Part shown: positions 26,048-35,281 of the stretch, piece by piece | Position numbering within the stretch: position 1 is the stretch's first letter | Layout: each line of letters begins with the position of its first letter | Origin: Pseudoalteromonas phenolica | GTDB lineage: Bacteria > Pseudomonadota > Gammaproteobacteria > Enterobacterales > Alteromonadaceae | Assembly (NCBI RefSeq): GCF_005886345.1 | Contig: NZ_PNEC01000057.1 | Location: forward strand, 21,465-85,464 | Reading direction: 5' to 3' | DNA: 64,000 bases | Notes under the pieces: generated by a model | Database searches by the model: none | What the model was told of the DNA's origin: nothing | The model's input: only the letters and a program-made list of their open reading frames with translations | Position numbers and translations under genes: made by a program

Positions 26048-26414
26048 TATTACACTCGTCTTTTACTAAAAAGCGTGAAATCTTCAATCTATGTTTGGCA
26101 AAAAATAAATAGCCTTTATCGGCGAACCACTTTATTGGTTGCACTCTTAGAAGTCTTAACCAAGGATATTTCCCAACAGTTTGCCAAGCTTGTACGTTTG
26201 CATCTAAGCCTAACAATAATCTGCCATCATCAGAGTAACCATGTAATATTTTCAGCGTGTCCGATTTGGTTATGTTTGGATAAAGTCGTTTGAAATCGAG
26301 TTCATGAATATCATGTACGTTAATCAAAGTGAGCTTGTTTTCAAGGTCGAAATGCTTAAGCTTTCTCATTTCTTTGGCACATAAAGGACACTGCCCGTCA
26401 TAGAGTAGTTGCAT
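26028..26414 (-). CDS. DCC family thiol-disulfide protein (DUF393)
   Basis: A 128-residue protein with a thioredoxin-like start, MQLLYDGQCPLCAKEMRKL, which carries the DxxCPxC signature of the DCC (DUF393) family, and the middle HGYSDDGRLLLGLDANVQAW and RLLRVQPIKWFADKGYLFFAKHR typical of it. Another Cys lies near the end (DECNNGQCQR). It is the first gene of a run with the SDR and the flavin reductase, an arrangement seen next to photolyase or cryptochrome genes in related bacteria; no such gene is here. Confidence 0.85.
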   Translation of the reverse strand: MQLLYDGQCPLCAKEMRKLKHFDLENKLTLINVHDIHELDFKRLYPNITKSDTLKILHGYSDDGRLLLGLDANVQAWQTVGKYPWLRLLRVQPIKWFADKGYLFFAKHRLKISRFLVKDECNNGQCQR

Positions 26415-26591
26415 TGGTTTTATGCTGCTTAGTAATTAAGTAGTTAAAATTACGCTTAAAATGCATAATGAGATCACTCGATCTGCCTTTAATTCTCTGT
26501 ATAGTAGAGAGTAATTATTGAACAGTGTGTTTAGAGCAAGGCGTGTTTTAAGCAGTTTGTTTTTGAGAAATAATAATTAAAAGGAGTCGTT

Positions 26592-29225
26592 ATGGTGGAG
26601 CAGTACGAAAACCTGAAAGCGAATGTGAGCCAATTAGGTGGCTGTCTAGGTCGTATTATCGAGCAAACACTGGGTGAGGGAATGCTAGAAAAGATTGAAC
26701 AAATTCGTCTTTTATCAAAATCATCTCGTCAAGGTGATACTGATGCCCGAGCCACATTGCTAGACACTTTACATAATCTGACTGATCAAGAACTATTACC
26801 TGTTGCACGTGCATTTAACCATTTTTTGAATCTAGCTAATGTAGCAGAACAATTTCATACAATTTCGGTGACAGGTGCCCCTGAAGGTATTTACAAAGCA
26901 TTGAACGAGCAAATCGAAAAGCTTTCGAAAATGTTAGCAAACGGCGAATTAAACCATGCGCAAGTTGAGTCTGTGCTCGCAGGGTTAGACATCGATTTAG
27001 TACTAACAGCTCACCCCACCGAAGTGACACGTAGAACCATTATTAACAAACACGTACAACTGAGTGACTGTTTATCAGCTCTTGAATTACAGTGTCTTGA
27101 TGTAGACGAACGTAAAGTAATTATTAGCCGCATTGAGCAATTGATCAGTCAAGCTTGGCATACCAATGATATACGGGCTAAACGCCCAACTCCCCTTGAT
27201 GAGGCGAAATGGGGTTATGCAGTTATTGAAAATAGTTTATGGCATGCCGTCCCTCAGTTTATTCGTTACTTCAACCAAGTTACTCAAGATAAATTAAGTA
27301 TTCAGTTAAAGAAAATTCATAGTCCAATCCGTTTTACGTCATGGATGGGCGGCGATAGGGATGGCAATCCATTTGTGACCTCTGAGGTGACCCAATCAGT
27401 ACTAGATCATGGCCGCTGGATGGCGATTGATTTAATCTCTCGTGATATTGATATGCTCAGTAGCGAACTTTCTATGCATCAAGCAGATGAGCATGTGAAA
27501 GTATTGATAGGAGAGCAACACGAGCCTTATCGTTATTTATTGAAGCAGTTGAAAGGCGAACTTGATGAAACCATTCAAGCGCTCGAGAATAAAATTAAAG
27601 GTGAAGTAGGCTCAGAGCAAGAAGTGATCACACAGATTGAGCAAGTAAAATCACCGCTTACGCTCATTTATAACTCGCTGCATAACTGTAATATGCCGCA
27701 AATTGCGGATGGACTGCTACTTGATACGTTACTCAGATTAGAGTGCTTTGGTATTAATCTCTGCAGCTTGGATATCCGTCAAGACTCATCTCGTCATGCT
27801 GATGCGATTGGTGCCATTGTCGAGCACTTAGAACTGGGTGATTATACAGTTTGGAGCGAAGCCCAGAAGCAGCAGTTTTTGATTGAAGAATTAGCATCAA
27901 AAAGACCACTATTGCCAAAAAACTTCTCTGCCTCTGATGAAGTTGAAGAAGTTTTAAAAACTTGCCAATTAGTGAGTCAGCAAACCACTGATAGGCTAGG
28001 CATTTATATTATTTCAATGGCGCAATATGCTTCTGATGTGCTGGCTGTTAAATTACTTTTAAAAGAAACGGGTTGTCGTTTCAATTTACCCGTTGCCCCG
28101 TTATTCGAAACTTTGGATGATTTAAATCGGGGGGCTGATGTTATAAGCCAATTGTTAGCCTGTGATTGGTATCGAACTCATATCAACCATAGGCAATACG
28201 TGATGATTGGCTATTCAGACTCAGCGAAAGATGCGGGTATGATGGCCGCTGGTTGGGCACAATATCAAGCTATGGACAAACTACTAAAAGCTGCGAAAGA
28301 TTTTGGCGTTGAGCTGCTATTATTTCATGGTCGTGGTGGCACAGTGGGTCGTGGCGGAGCACCAGCGGCTCAGGCTTTACAATCACAGCCTCCTGGCAGT
28401 TTGAATAACGGCTTGCGCGTTACCGAGCAGGGTGAAATGATCCGCTTTAAATATGGATTACCCAAAGTCGCGGTACAAAGCTTTTCTATTTATACCAGCG
28501 CAATCATTGAAGCGAACTTAACCCCTGTACCATCACCTAAATCTCATTGGATTGAAGTGGTTGAGCTGATTGCCCAAAGCTCATGTAAATATTACCGACA
28601 AATTGTCAGAGAAAATCCAGATTTTGTCGCATACTTCAGACAAGTCACCCCTGAGTTGGAATTGGCCAAGTTACCCCTTGGCTCTCGACCATCAAAACGT
28701 AATCCGAATGGCGGCGTTGAGAGTTTAAGAGCCATTCCATGGATATTTGCTTGGAGTCAAAACCGATTAATGCTGCCTGCTTGGCTTGGCGTTTATCAAG
28801 GCTTACAAGCTGCAATTGATCAATACGGCGTTGAGATATTGCATGAAATGCGTGAGCAATGGCCGTTCTTTAGAACACGATTAGAAATGTTAGAAATGGT
28901 GTTTTGTAAAACAGACACTTGGCTATCTGAGCATTATGAAAAAGTATTGATGACAACGGATGCTAAAGCGCTTGGTGCGCAGCTTAGACAAGACCTTAAA
29001 TCAGCTCAAGCACTGATAACAGAGTTGGCACCAGGAAATACCTTATTACTAGAGCAACCATGGTTAAGACAATCTCTACAATTGAGAAATCCATACATAG
29101 ATCCACTTAACTTACTACAGGTAGAGTTGTTAAAACGCACCAGAGAGCATGAAAATGAACAAATTGATCAGGCACTCATGGTTACTATGACAGGTGTTGC
29201 TGCAGGTATGCGAAACTCAGGTTAA
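26592..29225 (+). CDS. ppc: Phosphoenolpyruvate carboxylase
   Basis: An 877-residue cytosolic enzyme that carboxylates phosphoenolpyruvate to oxaloacetate to refill the TCA cycle. Signatures: VLTAHPTEVTRRTI (catalytic His), SWMGGDRDGNPFVT, FHGRGGTVGRGGAPAAQAL (the second active-site loop), RAIPWIFAWSQNRLMLPAWLG and the C-terminal GMRNSG. The length is that of the E. coli enzyme. AAGGAG lies 7 nt upstream of the ATG. It stands alone, divergent from the DCC operon, with a terminator after it. Confidence 0.97.
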   Translation: MVEQYENLKANVSQLGGCLGRIIEQTLGEGMLEKIEQIRLLSKSSRQGDTDARATLLDTLHNLTDQELLPVARAFNHFLNLANVAEQFHTISVTGAPEGIYKALNEQIEKLSKMLANGELNHAQVESVLAGLDIDLVLTAHPTEVTRRTIINKHVQLSDCLSALELQCLDVDERKVIISRIEQLISQAWHTNDIRAKRPTPLDEAKWGYAVIENSLWHAVPQFIRYFNQVTQDKLSIQLKKIHSPIRFTSWMGGDRDGNPFVTSEVTQSVLDHGRWMAIDLISRDIDMLSSELSMHQADEHVKVLIGEQHEPYRYLLKQLKGELDETIQALENKIKGEVGSEQEVITQIEQVKSPLTLIYNSLHNCNMPQIADGLLLDTLLRLECFGINLCSLDIRQDSSRHADAIGAIVEHLELGDYTVWSEAQKQQFLIEELASKRPLLPKNFSASDEVEEVLKTCQLVSQQTTDRLGIYIISMAQYASDVLAVKLLLKETGCRFNLPVAPLFETLDDLNRGADVISQLLACDWYRTHINHRQYVMIGYSDSAKDAGMMAAGWAQYQAMDKLLKAAKDFGVELLLFHGRGGTVGRGGAPAAQALQSQPPGSLNNGLRVTEQGEMIRFKYGLPKVAVQSFSIYTSAIIEANLTPVPSPKSHWIEVVELIAQSSCKYYRQIVRENPDFVAYFRQVTPELELAKLPLGSRPSKRNPNGGVESLRAIPWIFAWSQNRLMLPAWLGVYQGLQAAIDQYGVEILHEMREQWPFFRTRLEMLEMVFCKTDTWLSEHYEKVLMTTDAKALGAQLRQDLKSAQALITELAPGNTLLLEQPWLRQSLQLRNPYIDPLNLLQVELLKRTREHENEQIDQALMVTMTGVAAGMRNSG

Positions 29226-29275
29226 AGCTCACTAACAAAAGTTATAAATAAACAATAAGTGTTAATTGAATAGTA

Positions 29276-29305
29276 AAAGTATGGGCTCTAAAACTCATAC
29301 TTTTT
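29276..29305 (+). terminator. Terminator after ppc
   Basis: AAAGTATG and CATACTTT pair around a 12-nt loop, followed by TT. It lies 50 nt after the stop. Confidence 0.6.
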
Positions 29306-29347
29306 GCTATTTTTATGGCTTGTTTTTGGTTTTTTTGTATTAATTTG

Positions 29348-29375
29348 TTGACTGTTTAGATTGTATACATAGAAT
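29348..29375 (+). promoter_or_regulatory. Sigma-70-type promoter upstream of the SpoIIAA-like gene
   Basis: TTGACT, 16-nt spacer, TAGAAT, about 105 nt before the ATG at 29480. The -35 box is one base from consensus and the -10 box two bases from consensus. Confidence 0.45.
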
Positions 29376-29479
29376 CTCACCCGGTATCATTCAGGTTTTG
29401 ATTAATTTTATCTATTAGAACCCATTTGCTATAGAGCAACGGGCGTGCATTTACTTGGGTTGAAGCTTTTTGAGGTTTT

Positions 29480-29851
29480 ATGTCTACATTATCTACCAGT
29501 ATTACTTATGACGAATCAACATCACTTGTGATGATGACTTTAAGAGGGGTTGTTTCTGCTGAGGATGTAATAAAAACATATCAAAGAGCGAACACTTACG
29601 CGATGAATTATAAGTCTTCAAAGTTATTAATTGATGTTACTGAGTTAGAGCATGATTTTGCTGCAATCGATATTGTTTCATTAATGCCCAAAGTTGCTCA
29701 TGCGCTTCACAATATCAAGCTTGCCCGTGTTGTGAGTTTTGATGGCTATATGCACGACTTATTTCTTCAAAAGGCAAAACGTTTCGGTATCACGGTAGAA
29801 AACTTCGATTGTTTCAAAACAGCAAAGAATTGGTTGTCTAACACTAATTAA
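29480..29851 (+). CDS. SpoIIAA-like (STAS-like) protein
   Basis: A 123-residue soluble protein with alternating strands and helices: ITYDESTSLVMMTLRGVVSAEDVI, then KLLIDVTELEHDF, LARVVSFDGYMHDLF and KTAKNWL. This order is the SpoIIAA-like/STAS-like fold (PF11964 type) found in proteobacteria. Family members are small and of unknown role, often with a lipid-binding or regulatory guess. It sits 44 nt upstream of the cytidine deaminase gene, but no link in function is evident. Family assignment is by pattern. Confidence 0.55.
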   Translation: MSTLSTSITYDESTSLVMMTLRGVVSAEDVIKTYQRANTYAMNYKSSKLLIDVTELEHDFAAIDIVSLMPKVAHALHNIKLARVVSFDGYMHDLFLQKAKRFGITVENFDCFKTAKNWLSNTN

Positions 29852-29894
29852 ATAGATAGACTGTTTGGCCGTTTTCATAACGTGTGGCATTTTT

Positions 29895-30755
29895 ATGCTA
29901 ACGATTTCAAAAGAACTAGAACAAGAATTACAACAAAAAATTCAATCTAACAGCGGTGTCATTCCTAAAACACTGCTTGATTCATTAATGGCTAAGTTTG
30001 ATATAGAAATCAAACAACTTTTACAAAGCCTTCTACCCATAGCTGCAAGATTTTCAATTGCACCTATTTCTAATTTTAATGTTGGTGCGATAGCCTACAG
30101 TAGTGACTCAGGGTGTGCATACATAGGGTCAAATCTAGAATTTAATCACGCCGCATTGTGTTTAGTGGTTCATGCTGAACAATCTGCTATAAATACAGCT
30201 TGGTTGAATGGTGAAACACATATCTCACACATCGCCATCACCGATGCGCCTTGTGGTCATTGCAGGCAATTTATCAATGAAGTGAAGTTATCTGAACAGA
30301 TAGAGATACTATTACCAAATACGAATACTTCATTATCAGAGCTGTTACCTCACTCTTTCGGTCCAGCAGATCTGGGTAATGAAACACGCCTTCTTGATGT
30401 ATCAGCTCCTAAAACCACCGTTCCTAAACTACCTATATCATCAGAATTGCTTAAACACTACCATGCCTCATATGCGCCATATTCAGGTAATAAATCGGCA
30501 GTAGAAATAGTAACCGCGCAGCATGGAAATTTTTATGGACGTTATGCTGAAAATGTGGCGTACAACCCAAGTTTATCTCCGTTACAAAGCGCCTTGAGTC
30601 AAATGGCACTTTCAGGGCTGAGTCTAGATAAGGTTGAAGTGGTTGAAATTACTTTAGTTGAAACTGAGCAATATAAAAATCAATCGGGTGTAGCTGATGT
30701 AGTATTAGAGAGTTTTACTGGTAAATATGAAATAAAAAAAGCGTATGTGAGCTAG
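29895..30755 (+). CDS. cdd: Cytidine deaminase
   Basis: A 286-residue two-domain enzyme of the E. coli type that turns cytidine and deoxycytidine into uridine and deoxyuridine. The zinc site is HAEQ plus PCGHCRQF (His/Glu and two Cys). The second domain (from about residue 180) is the catalytically silent half found in the E. coli form. I chose the ATG at 29895; a TTG ten codons upstream is possible but less likely. It is convergent with uridine phosphorylase, the next step of pyrimidine salvage. Confidence 0.95.
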   Translation: MLTISKELEQELQQKIQSNSGVIPKTLLDSLMAKFDIEIKQLLQSLLPIAARFSIAPISNFNVGAIAYSSDSGCAYIGSNLEFNHAALCLVVHAEQSAINTAWLNGETHISHIAITDAPCGHCRQFINEVKLSEQIEILLPNTNTSLSELLPHSFGPADLGNETRLLDVSAPKTTVPKLPISSELLKHYHASYAPYSGNKSAVEIVTAQHGNFYGRYAENVAYNPSLSPLQSALSQMALSGLSLDKVEVVEITLVETEQYKNQSGVADVVLESFTGKYEIKKAYVS

Positions 30756-30770
30756 GCTTTCATACGCTTT
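30738..30770. terminator. Bidirectional terminator between cdd and udp
   Basis: AAAGCGTATG and CATACGCTTT form a perfect 10-bp stem. The left arm lies inside the last codons of cdd, and the stop codon is in the loop. Confidence 0.8.
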
Positions 30771-30784
30771 CAAAGCTGCAAAGA

Positions 30785-31543
30785 CTATTTTTCTAGCACG
30801 ATTTCTGCAGCTTTTAGAACAACTGCAATTGCTTTTTGTTCTATTTCTTGATGATCTACATTTGGGATCTCTTGACGAGTTCTATTTACTAGCACACCGG
30901 CGATACAAGCCGCTTTCAAACCTAAAGCTGCGCACATAGTAAATAAGGTTGCAGACTCCATTTCATAGTTCATTACATTGAGTTTCTGCCACTCTTCACA
31001 GCTACCTTGGAACGCTTTATTCACATAACCAGAGTATGTATCGTAGCGCTCTTGACCAGGATAGAAAGTATCACTCGATGCCGTTATGCCGGCATGATAT
31101 GTCACGCCGATTTCTTCACAGGCCTGAACCATTGCAGCGGTTGAATGGAAGTCAGAGACTGCCGGGTAAGACAGAGGAGCAAAATGATGACTAGCGCCAT
31201 CAAGTCTCACCGACGCCGTGCTTACTAAGATATCACCTTCGTCGATGTGAGGTTGTATTGCGCCGGTTGTGCCAATTCTTAGAAAAGTTTTAACACCCAG
31301 TTGGGCGAGCTCTTCAACTGCAATTGACGTAGAGGGGCCACCGATCCCAGTTGAGCAGATCACGACAGGTTGTTGTTTTAGTTCTGCGAGATAGACGTGA
31401 AATTCTCGTGTTTTTGCAAGGCAAATACTGTTATCGAGTTTGTTAGCTATGCGCTCTGCTCTTTCAGGGTCGCCAGGCACAATCGCTAAATTAGCACCTT
31501 TTAATTGCTCGGTGCTTAGGCCCAAATGAAATACCTTATCCAT
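30785..31543 (-). CDS. udp: Uridine phosphorylase
   Basis: A 252-residue hexameric enzyme that splits uridine to uracil and ribose-1-phosphate. Motifs: AIVPGDPERAERIA (phosphate site), VICSTGIGGPSTSIAVEELAQLG, FLRIGTTGAIQ, and NYEMESATLFTM (the ribose-binding Glu-Met-Glu). The start at 31543 has AAGG before it and matches the E. coli length; an ATG 21 codons upstream would add a hydrophobic leader with no sense. It is convergent with cdd. Confidence 0.95.
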   Translation of the reverse strand: MDKVFHLGLSTEQLKGANLAIVPGDPERAERIANKLDNSICLAKTREFHVYLAELKQQPVVICSTGIGGPSTSIAVEELAQLGVKTFLRIGTTGAIQPHIDEGDILVSTASVRLDGASHHFAPLSYPAVSDFHSTAAMVQACEEIGVTYHAGITASSDTFYPGQERYDTYSGYVNKAFQGSCEEWQKLNVMNYEMESATLFTMCAALGLKAACIAGVLVNRTRQEIPNVDHQEIEQKAIAVVLKAAEIVLEK

Positions 31544-31700
31544 AGTAAACCTTATTAGTAATAAAACCGTAGTTTGAAAGATTAGCGTAAAAAGTACAGG
31601 ACACATGTCCGTTATCTTTTGTTCGTGTTAATGCAATTCCTTGCAAGATTGGAGTTGTTCTTCTAAACATTAATATAGCCATAACAAAAAAGAGGTTATT

Positions 31701-32480
31701 ATGCCAGCTTCACCACCAATAGATAAAAATACAGAGTTTGCTCGCTGTCTTAAAAGTAACAAAATTAACTCACTTGCTCCGTTTCATTGGTTATCCCTTG
31801 CGATTGCCGATATGGTGAGAGCACCAATGCTTAGCTTAATATATGGTTTAGTATTTACTACTATACCTGTTTCTATTTTATATTTGATTTATCAGCTAGA
31901 TACACACCTGGTTATTCTTCCTGCTGCAGTAGCTTTTGCGCTTATCGGGCCAGCTTTTGCTGCCGGCCTTTATGATGTAGCTTGGGAGTTAGAAAAGGGT
32001 CATAAACCAACGCTAGGACATAGTTTGAAGTCTATGTTTAGAAACCCAGCCGGAGAGTGGGGGTTTGCAATTCTATTAATGGTAATTATGATTGTCTGGA
32101 TGCGTTTAGCTGCACTTGTGCACGCATTATACCCGAATGTACCAAATCCAACTTTTGAACAACTCCAATCATTTTTAGCTTTAGGTAGTCTTATTGGTGG
32201 AATATTGATGATGGGAGTGTTCGCAATTTCTGCTTTTACGCCTCAAATTATTATGGAGAGACGTGTAGATATAATGACTGCCGTTGTGTCTTCCATTAGT
32301 GCAGTTAAGAATAACTCTTCAGCTATGATAGTGTGGGCATTCATTATATTAATTTTAGTAACGCTTGGTTTTGCTACTGCTGGAATAGCTTTTATTGTGA
32401 TAATGCCATTGCTTAGTTATGCCAGTTGGCATGGCTATATTGCAGTTATAAAAACCAAAAAACCAAGAGCTTACGAGTAA
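31701..32480 (+). CDS. DUF2189 membrane protein
   Basis: A 259-residue inner-membrane protein with about six helices. The N-terminus (LAPFHWLSLAIADMVRAPMLSLIYG) and the central AFALIGPAFAAGLYDVAWELEKGHKPT are the DUF2189 signature, after which come two helix pairs and a basic end. The function of the family is unknown; in some bacteria members lie near cytochrome oxidase genes, which is not the case here. It stands alone and has two hairpins downstream. Confidence 0.82.
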   Translation: MPASPPIDKNTEFARCLKSNKINSLAPFHWLSLAIADMVRAPMLSLIYGLVFTTIPVSILYLIYQLDTHLVILPAAVAFALIGPAFAAGLYDVAWELEKGHKPTLGHSLKSMFRNPAGEWGFAILLMVIMIVWMRLAALVHALYPNVPNPTFEQLQSFLALGSLIGGILMMGVFAISAFTPQIIMERRVDIMTAVVSSISAVKNNSSAMIVWAFIILILVTLGFATAGIAFIVIMPLLSYASWHGYIAVIKTKKPRAYE

Positions 32481-32503
32481 AATATTCATCTGTAGTGAAT
32501 ATT
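32481..32503 (+). terminator. Hairpin directly after the DUF2189 stop
   Basis: AATATTCA, 7-nt loop, TGAATATT: a perfect 8-bp stem, but AT-rich and without a T-run. It may act with the next hairpin. Confidence 0.35.
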
Positions 32504-32507
32504 AAAC

Positions 32508-32540
32508 CAAAGGCAGTTTTTCTTCACAACTGCCTTTGTT
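32508..32540 (+). terminator. Second hairpin after the DUF2189 gene
   Basis: CAAAGGCAGTT and AACTGCCTTTG form a perfect 11-bp stem with a 9-nt loop, followed by TT only. A likely terminator. Confidence 0.6.
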
Positions 32541-32653
32541 GACATAAAACCATAAAGTGTTATATCTCAAAGAATAATCCATAATTTTATTTTCCATTTA
32601 GCGTCAAATAAAACACAATCTTTTGTTTTAAAAGGATTAAGTTGAATTTTATA

Positions 32654-32698
32654 CGTGTGTTTTGACGCGTGTGTTCTGTGCGCTACAGCAAGCACAGA
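32654..32698. promoter_or_regulatory. Repeats and hairpin upstream of the arginase-family gene
   Basis: CGTGTGTT occurs twice 14 bases apart (32654 and 32668), followed by TCTGTGC, 10-nt spacer, GCACAGA. TGTGTTTTGACGC within the stretch is also complementary, with a 4-nt bulge, to bases about 40 nt upstream. The density suggests a control region; no known box is recognised. Confidence 0.4.
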
Positions 32699-32762
32699 CT
32701 TTGATGAGATAATTTTCTTAACGATGTTTTAGCATGAATATGCAAAATGAGCAGAGGTTTCT

Positions 32763-33875
32763 ATGAGTATTAGCAAAGATAAATTTTATATTAAAATGAT
32801 CAAATGTTTGTGTCCACCTGGTGATGGTGTTTTTACTGTTAATACTGCGAAAGAAAGAAAAGACGCTTTGCGTACAAAACTTTACGGACAAACTGAAGAT
32901 ATTGAACAGATTTGGAAAGAGTCATTACTAAAAATTGAAGAGTCAGAGCATAAAGCGGCAATATTAGGAATTAGCTCTGATTGTGGCGGCGGTATTTTGC
33001 GCGGAGCTAATTGGGGTCCACTATTTTTAAGAAGCACATTAATAGAACAGCAACCTCATGTTGAGGCGTTTGATTTAGGTGATGTTCGCGTTATCCCTCA
33101 CCTTCTGCATGATAAGTATTTGAATGATGGCACTATAGAGAATTGTCAAAAGGCACTTTATCAAAGTACTGAAGAAGGCTATCACGTATCACCTTTGTCA
33201 ATCACTGAAGATGTTTGTGATGGTTTCTACCAGCATTATCCAAACAAAGGCATTTTCGGTATTGGTGGTGACCACTCGATTAGTTATCCATTAACAAAAT
33301 CGTACTTGAAAGCTAAAAGAGATGCGGGTAAGCGTACTGCTATTATTCACTTTGACGCACATACAGACTTGTTAGTAGAGCGCTTAGGTATCGATTTATG
33401 TTTTGGCTCTTGGTGTACACACATTCTTGAGTTCTTACCTGCACCACATCATTTAATTCAGTTTGGTATTCGTTCAAGTGGTAAAGACAAGTCTCATTGG
33501 GAATCAACGTTTGGTGTGAAGCAACACTGGGCGCATGAAATCAGAGAGCGTGGCGCTCAGGCAATCGTAGATGATGTTATTGCACAGTTGCAAGCTGACA
33601 ATGTAGATGAGCTGTATGTTAGTTTTGATATCGATGCTTTAGACGAACAGTGGGCATCAGCAACAGGCACACCAGAAGGTAACGGAATGACACCTGATGA
33701 AGCCATGGTTATTTTGAAGGCATTGTCTGAGCGCTTCCCAATCACAGGCGCCGATATGATGGAAATTGCCCCTTTTACTGACAGCTCATTAGTCGGTCAA
33801 TCAAGTTCAGAAACAACTTTACGTGAAGGCGCGAAAATATCAGCATTTCTTCTAGATGCGATAAATCGTAGTTAG
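32763..33875 (+). CDS. Arginase/agmatinase/formimidoylglutamase-family hydrolase
   Basis: A 370-residue ureohydrolase. The binuclear metal ligands are visible in GIGGDHSISYP, IIHFDAHTDL and YVSFDIDALDEQW. The substrate loop does not match arginase, agmatinase or HutG clearly, so the substrate stays open. The first 60 residues (including CLCPPGDGVFTVNTA) extend the usual N-terminus. It is a single gene with AGAGG upstream, a repeat-rich leader and a strong terminator; neither arginine, polyamine nor histidine catabolic genes lie beside it. Confidence 0.85.
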   Translation: MSISKDKFYIKMIKCLCPPGDGVFTVNTAKERKDALRTKLYGQTEDIEQIWKESLLKIEESEHKAAILGISSDCGGGILRGANWGPLFLRSTLIEQQPHVEAFDLGDVRVIPHLLHDKYLNDGTIENCQKALYQSTEEGYHVSPLSITEDVCDGFYQHYPNKGIFGIGGDHSISYPLTKSYLKAKRDAGKRTAIIHFDAHTDLLVERLGIDLCFGSWCTHILEFLPAPHHLIQFGIRSSGKDKSHWESTFGVKQHWAHEIRERGAQAIVDDVIAQLQADNVDELYVSFDIDALDEQWASATGTPEGNGMTPDEAMVILKALSERFPITGADMMEIAPFTDSSLVGQSSSETTLREGAKISAFLLDAINRS

Positions 33876-33886
33876 GCTATAGTATT

Positions 33887-33918
33887 AGGTGGTGAATAGT
33901 TTATTCATCACCTTTTTT
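33887..33918 (+). terminator. Terminator after the arginase-family gene
   Basis: AGGTGGTGAATA, loop GTT, TATTCATCACCT (one wobble pair), then TTTTT. Confidence 0.88.
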
Positions 33919-33934
33919 ATCTATAGGGAGTACT

Positions 33935-34651
33935 ATGAAGGCGTCGTTTCTCATTGTTTCATTACTATTTTCAACAAAACTCTTTGCATACACACTGAAT
34001 ATAGTTACCGAATTATTCCCGACTTATCAATATCTTGATGCTGATGGTAAATTAGCTGGTCCAACCGTTTCGAAAGTTACTAGCGTACTTGTTGATGCTA
34101 ATATCCAGTTCAATTTATCTGTTCAACCCTGGCACATCGCATATAATGCGGTGCAGCGAGATAGCGACACATGTATATTTTCTATCGGAAGAAACAATGA
34201 AAGAGAAGATATGTTTAGCTGGTTATTTCCTTTAGCAGAATTCTCAAGTTCTTTTTATGCATTGAAAAGCCGTAAGATAAAACTCGATGTTTTAGAAGAC
34301 GCCTTAAAATACCGTACAGCAGTAATAAGAAATAACTTCAGCCACCAATACTTAAAAGAAAATGGTTTTACTGAGCAATCACAATTAGTTGTTATTTCGA
34401 GCTTTAATAATGTTTTAGATATTTTAAAAACAAGAAAAAATCAATTGGACTTGGTTGTACTAGGTGATGCTCAAGTAAAAGCCGCTTCGAAAAACAGTAC
34501 ACTTTTGGCTGAATTAGAGCCTATTTTACCAATTCAAAACATAAATAATAAGCTCTATTTTGCCTGTAATAAGCGTGTTCCAAAATATGTTACTGACAAA
34601 ATTAAGCGAACATTTAAAATTTTAAGTCAGCAATCACTTCTTAATAGGTGA
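33935..34651 (+). CDS. Periplasmic solute-binding-like protein
   Basis: A 238-residue protein with a signal peptide (MKASFLIVSLLFSTKLFA), then the two-lobed binding fold of the family-3 type (YTLNIVTELFPTYQYLDADGKLAGPTVSKV; YNAVQRDSDTCIFSIGRNNERE; YALKS; FACNK near the end). GGGAG lies just upstream of the start. There is no permease or ATPase gene next to it, so it may be a lone sensor-type protein rather than a transport component. Its 3' end overlaps the convergent VF530 gene by 18 nt. Confidence 0.75.
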   Translation: MKASFLIVSLLFSTKLFAYTLNIVTELFPTYQYLDADGKLAGPTVSKVTSVLVDANIQFNLSVQPWHIAYNAVQRDSDTCIFSIGRNNEREDMFSWLFPLAEFSSSFYALKSRKIKLDVLEDALKYRTAVIRNNFSHQYLKENGFTEQSQLVVISSFNNVLDILKTRKNQLDLVVLGDAQVKAASKNSTLLAELEPILPIQNINNKLYFACNKRVPKYVTDKIKRTFKILSQQSLLNR

Positions 34652-34873
34652 CCACTTAAAGCCATGAAATGTATCTAAATAAAGTTGTTCAACTTTGTCT
34701 CTTGCCCAAGGTGTTTTTCGCAAAAACTTTAGACTCGATTTGATGCTCGGATCGTGAGTAAAACAACGAATATTGACAATATTGCCCATTTCTTCCCAGC
34801 CAAGTTCAGCTTCAAGTTTAATTAATATTTCTTCTAGTTTTACACCATGAAGTGGGTTATTTGGTTGTTCCAT
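34634..34873 (-). CDS. VF530-type small DNA-binding protein (DUF2132)
   Basis: A 79-residue protein that matches the VF530 family closely: NNPLHGVKLEEILIKLEAEL, WEEMGNIVNIRCFTHDPSI, KSSLKFLRKTPWARDKVEQL. Structural work on a family member suggested DNA binding. It is the second gene of a minus-strand pair after the DUF1496 gene (17 nt gap). Its end overlaps the solute-binding gene on the other strand. Confidence 0.85.
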   Translation of the reverse strand: MEQPNNPLHGVKLEEILIKLEAELGWEEMGNIVNIRCFTHDPSIKSSLKFLRKTPWARDKVEQLYLDTFHGFKWSPIKK

Positions 34874-34890
34874 AAATAATGACTTCTTAT

Positions 34891-35190
34891 TTAGTTAATG
34901 CGAATGGATTTCTTTGGCTTTTGAGGGATCGGTTGCCCGTTTTCATCAGCAATTCGCCATGTTAGTTGGCCATTGGTTTGATTATCGAACTTGTTAGCAC
35001 AAACGAAAAGTTTATCAGCCATGACAATCAATGCACCTTCACTGTATTTAGCATCTTTATACCAGCAAACAGCATTTAGATTGTCTAAAAACAAATTAGC
35101 TTTGTTCAATTTGGGGGTCGCGTAAGCATAACCTGAGATAAATACAGAAAATAAAACTAAGCTGAGAAAACTAAATTTGTTGTATGTCAT
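34891..35190 (-). CDS. DUF1496 exported small protein
   Basis: A 99-residue protein with a signal peptide (to about residue 24, YAYA) and the DUF1496 core AVCWYKDAKYSEGALIVMADKLFVCANKF with the two cysteines expected to form a disulfide, then NGQLTWRIAD and a basic tail (KPKKSIRIN). The function is unknown. It is divergent from the TIGR02647 gene and cotranscribed with the VF530 gene. Confidence 0.8.
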   Translation of the reverse strand: MTYNKFSFLSLVLFSVFISGYAYATPKLNKANLFLDNLNAVCWYKDAKYSEGALIVMADKLFVCANKFDNQTNGQLTWRIADENGQPIPQKPKKSIRIN

Positions 35191-35281
35191 GGCATAACTC
35201 CTATTTTTAGCTAACCTTAGTTTAGTTCAAGAAAATTTGAACCTATATTACCACAACAACAATAATTTAATGGGAGAGGTT

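Noticed and set aside
26471..26510. Two short inverted repeats (AGATC/GATCT and TCTCT/AGAGA) between the DCC gene and ppc
   Set aside because: Arms of five bases are too short to stand out from chance.
30785..31606. Longer uridine phosphorylase with a hydrophobic N-terminus
   Set aside because: The extra 21 residues have no ribosome binding site and would give a cytosolic enzyme a leader; the start at 31543 fits the family length.
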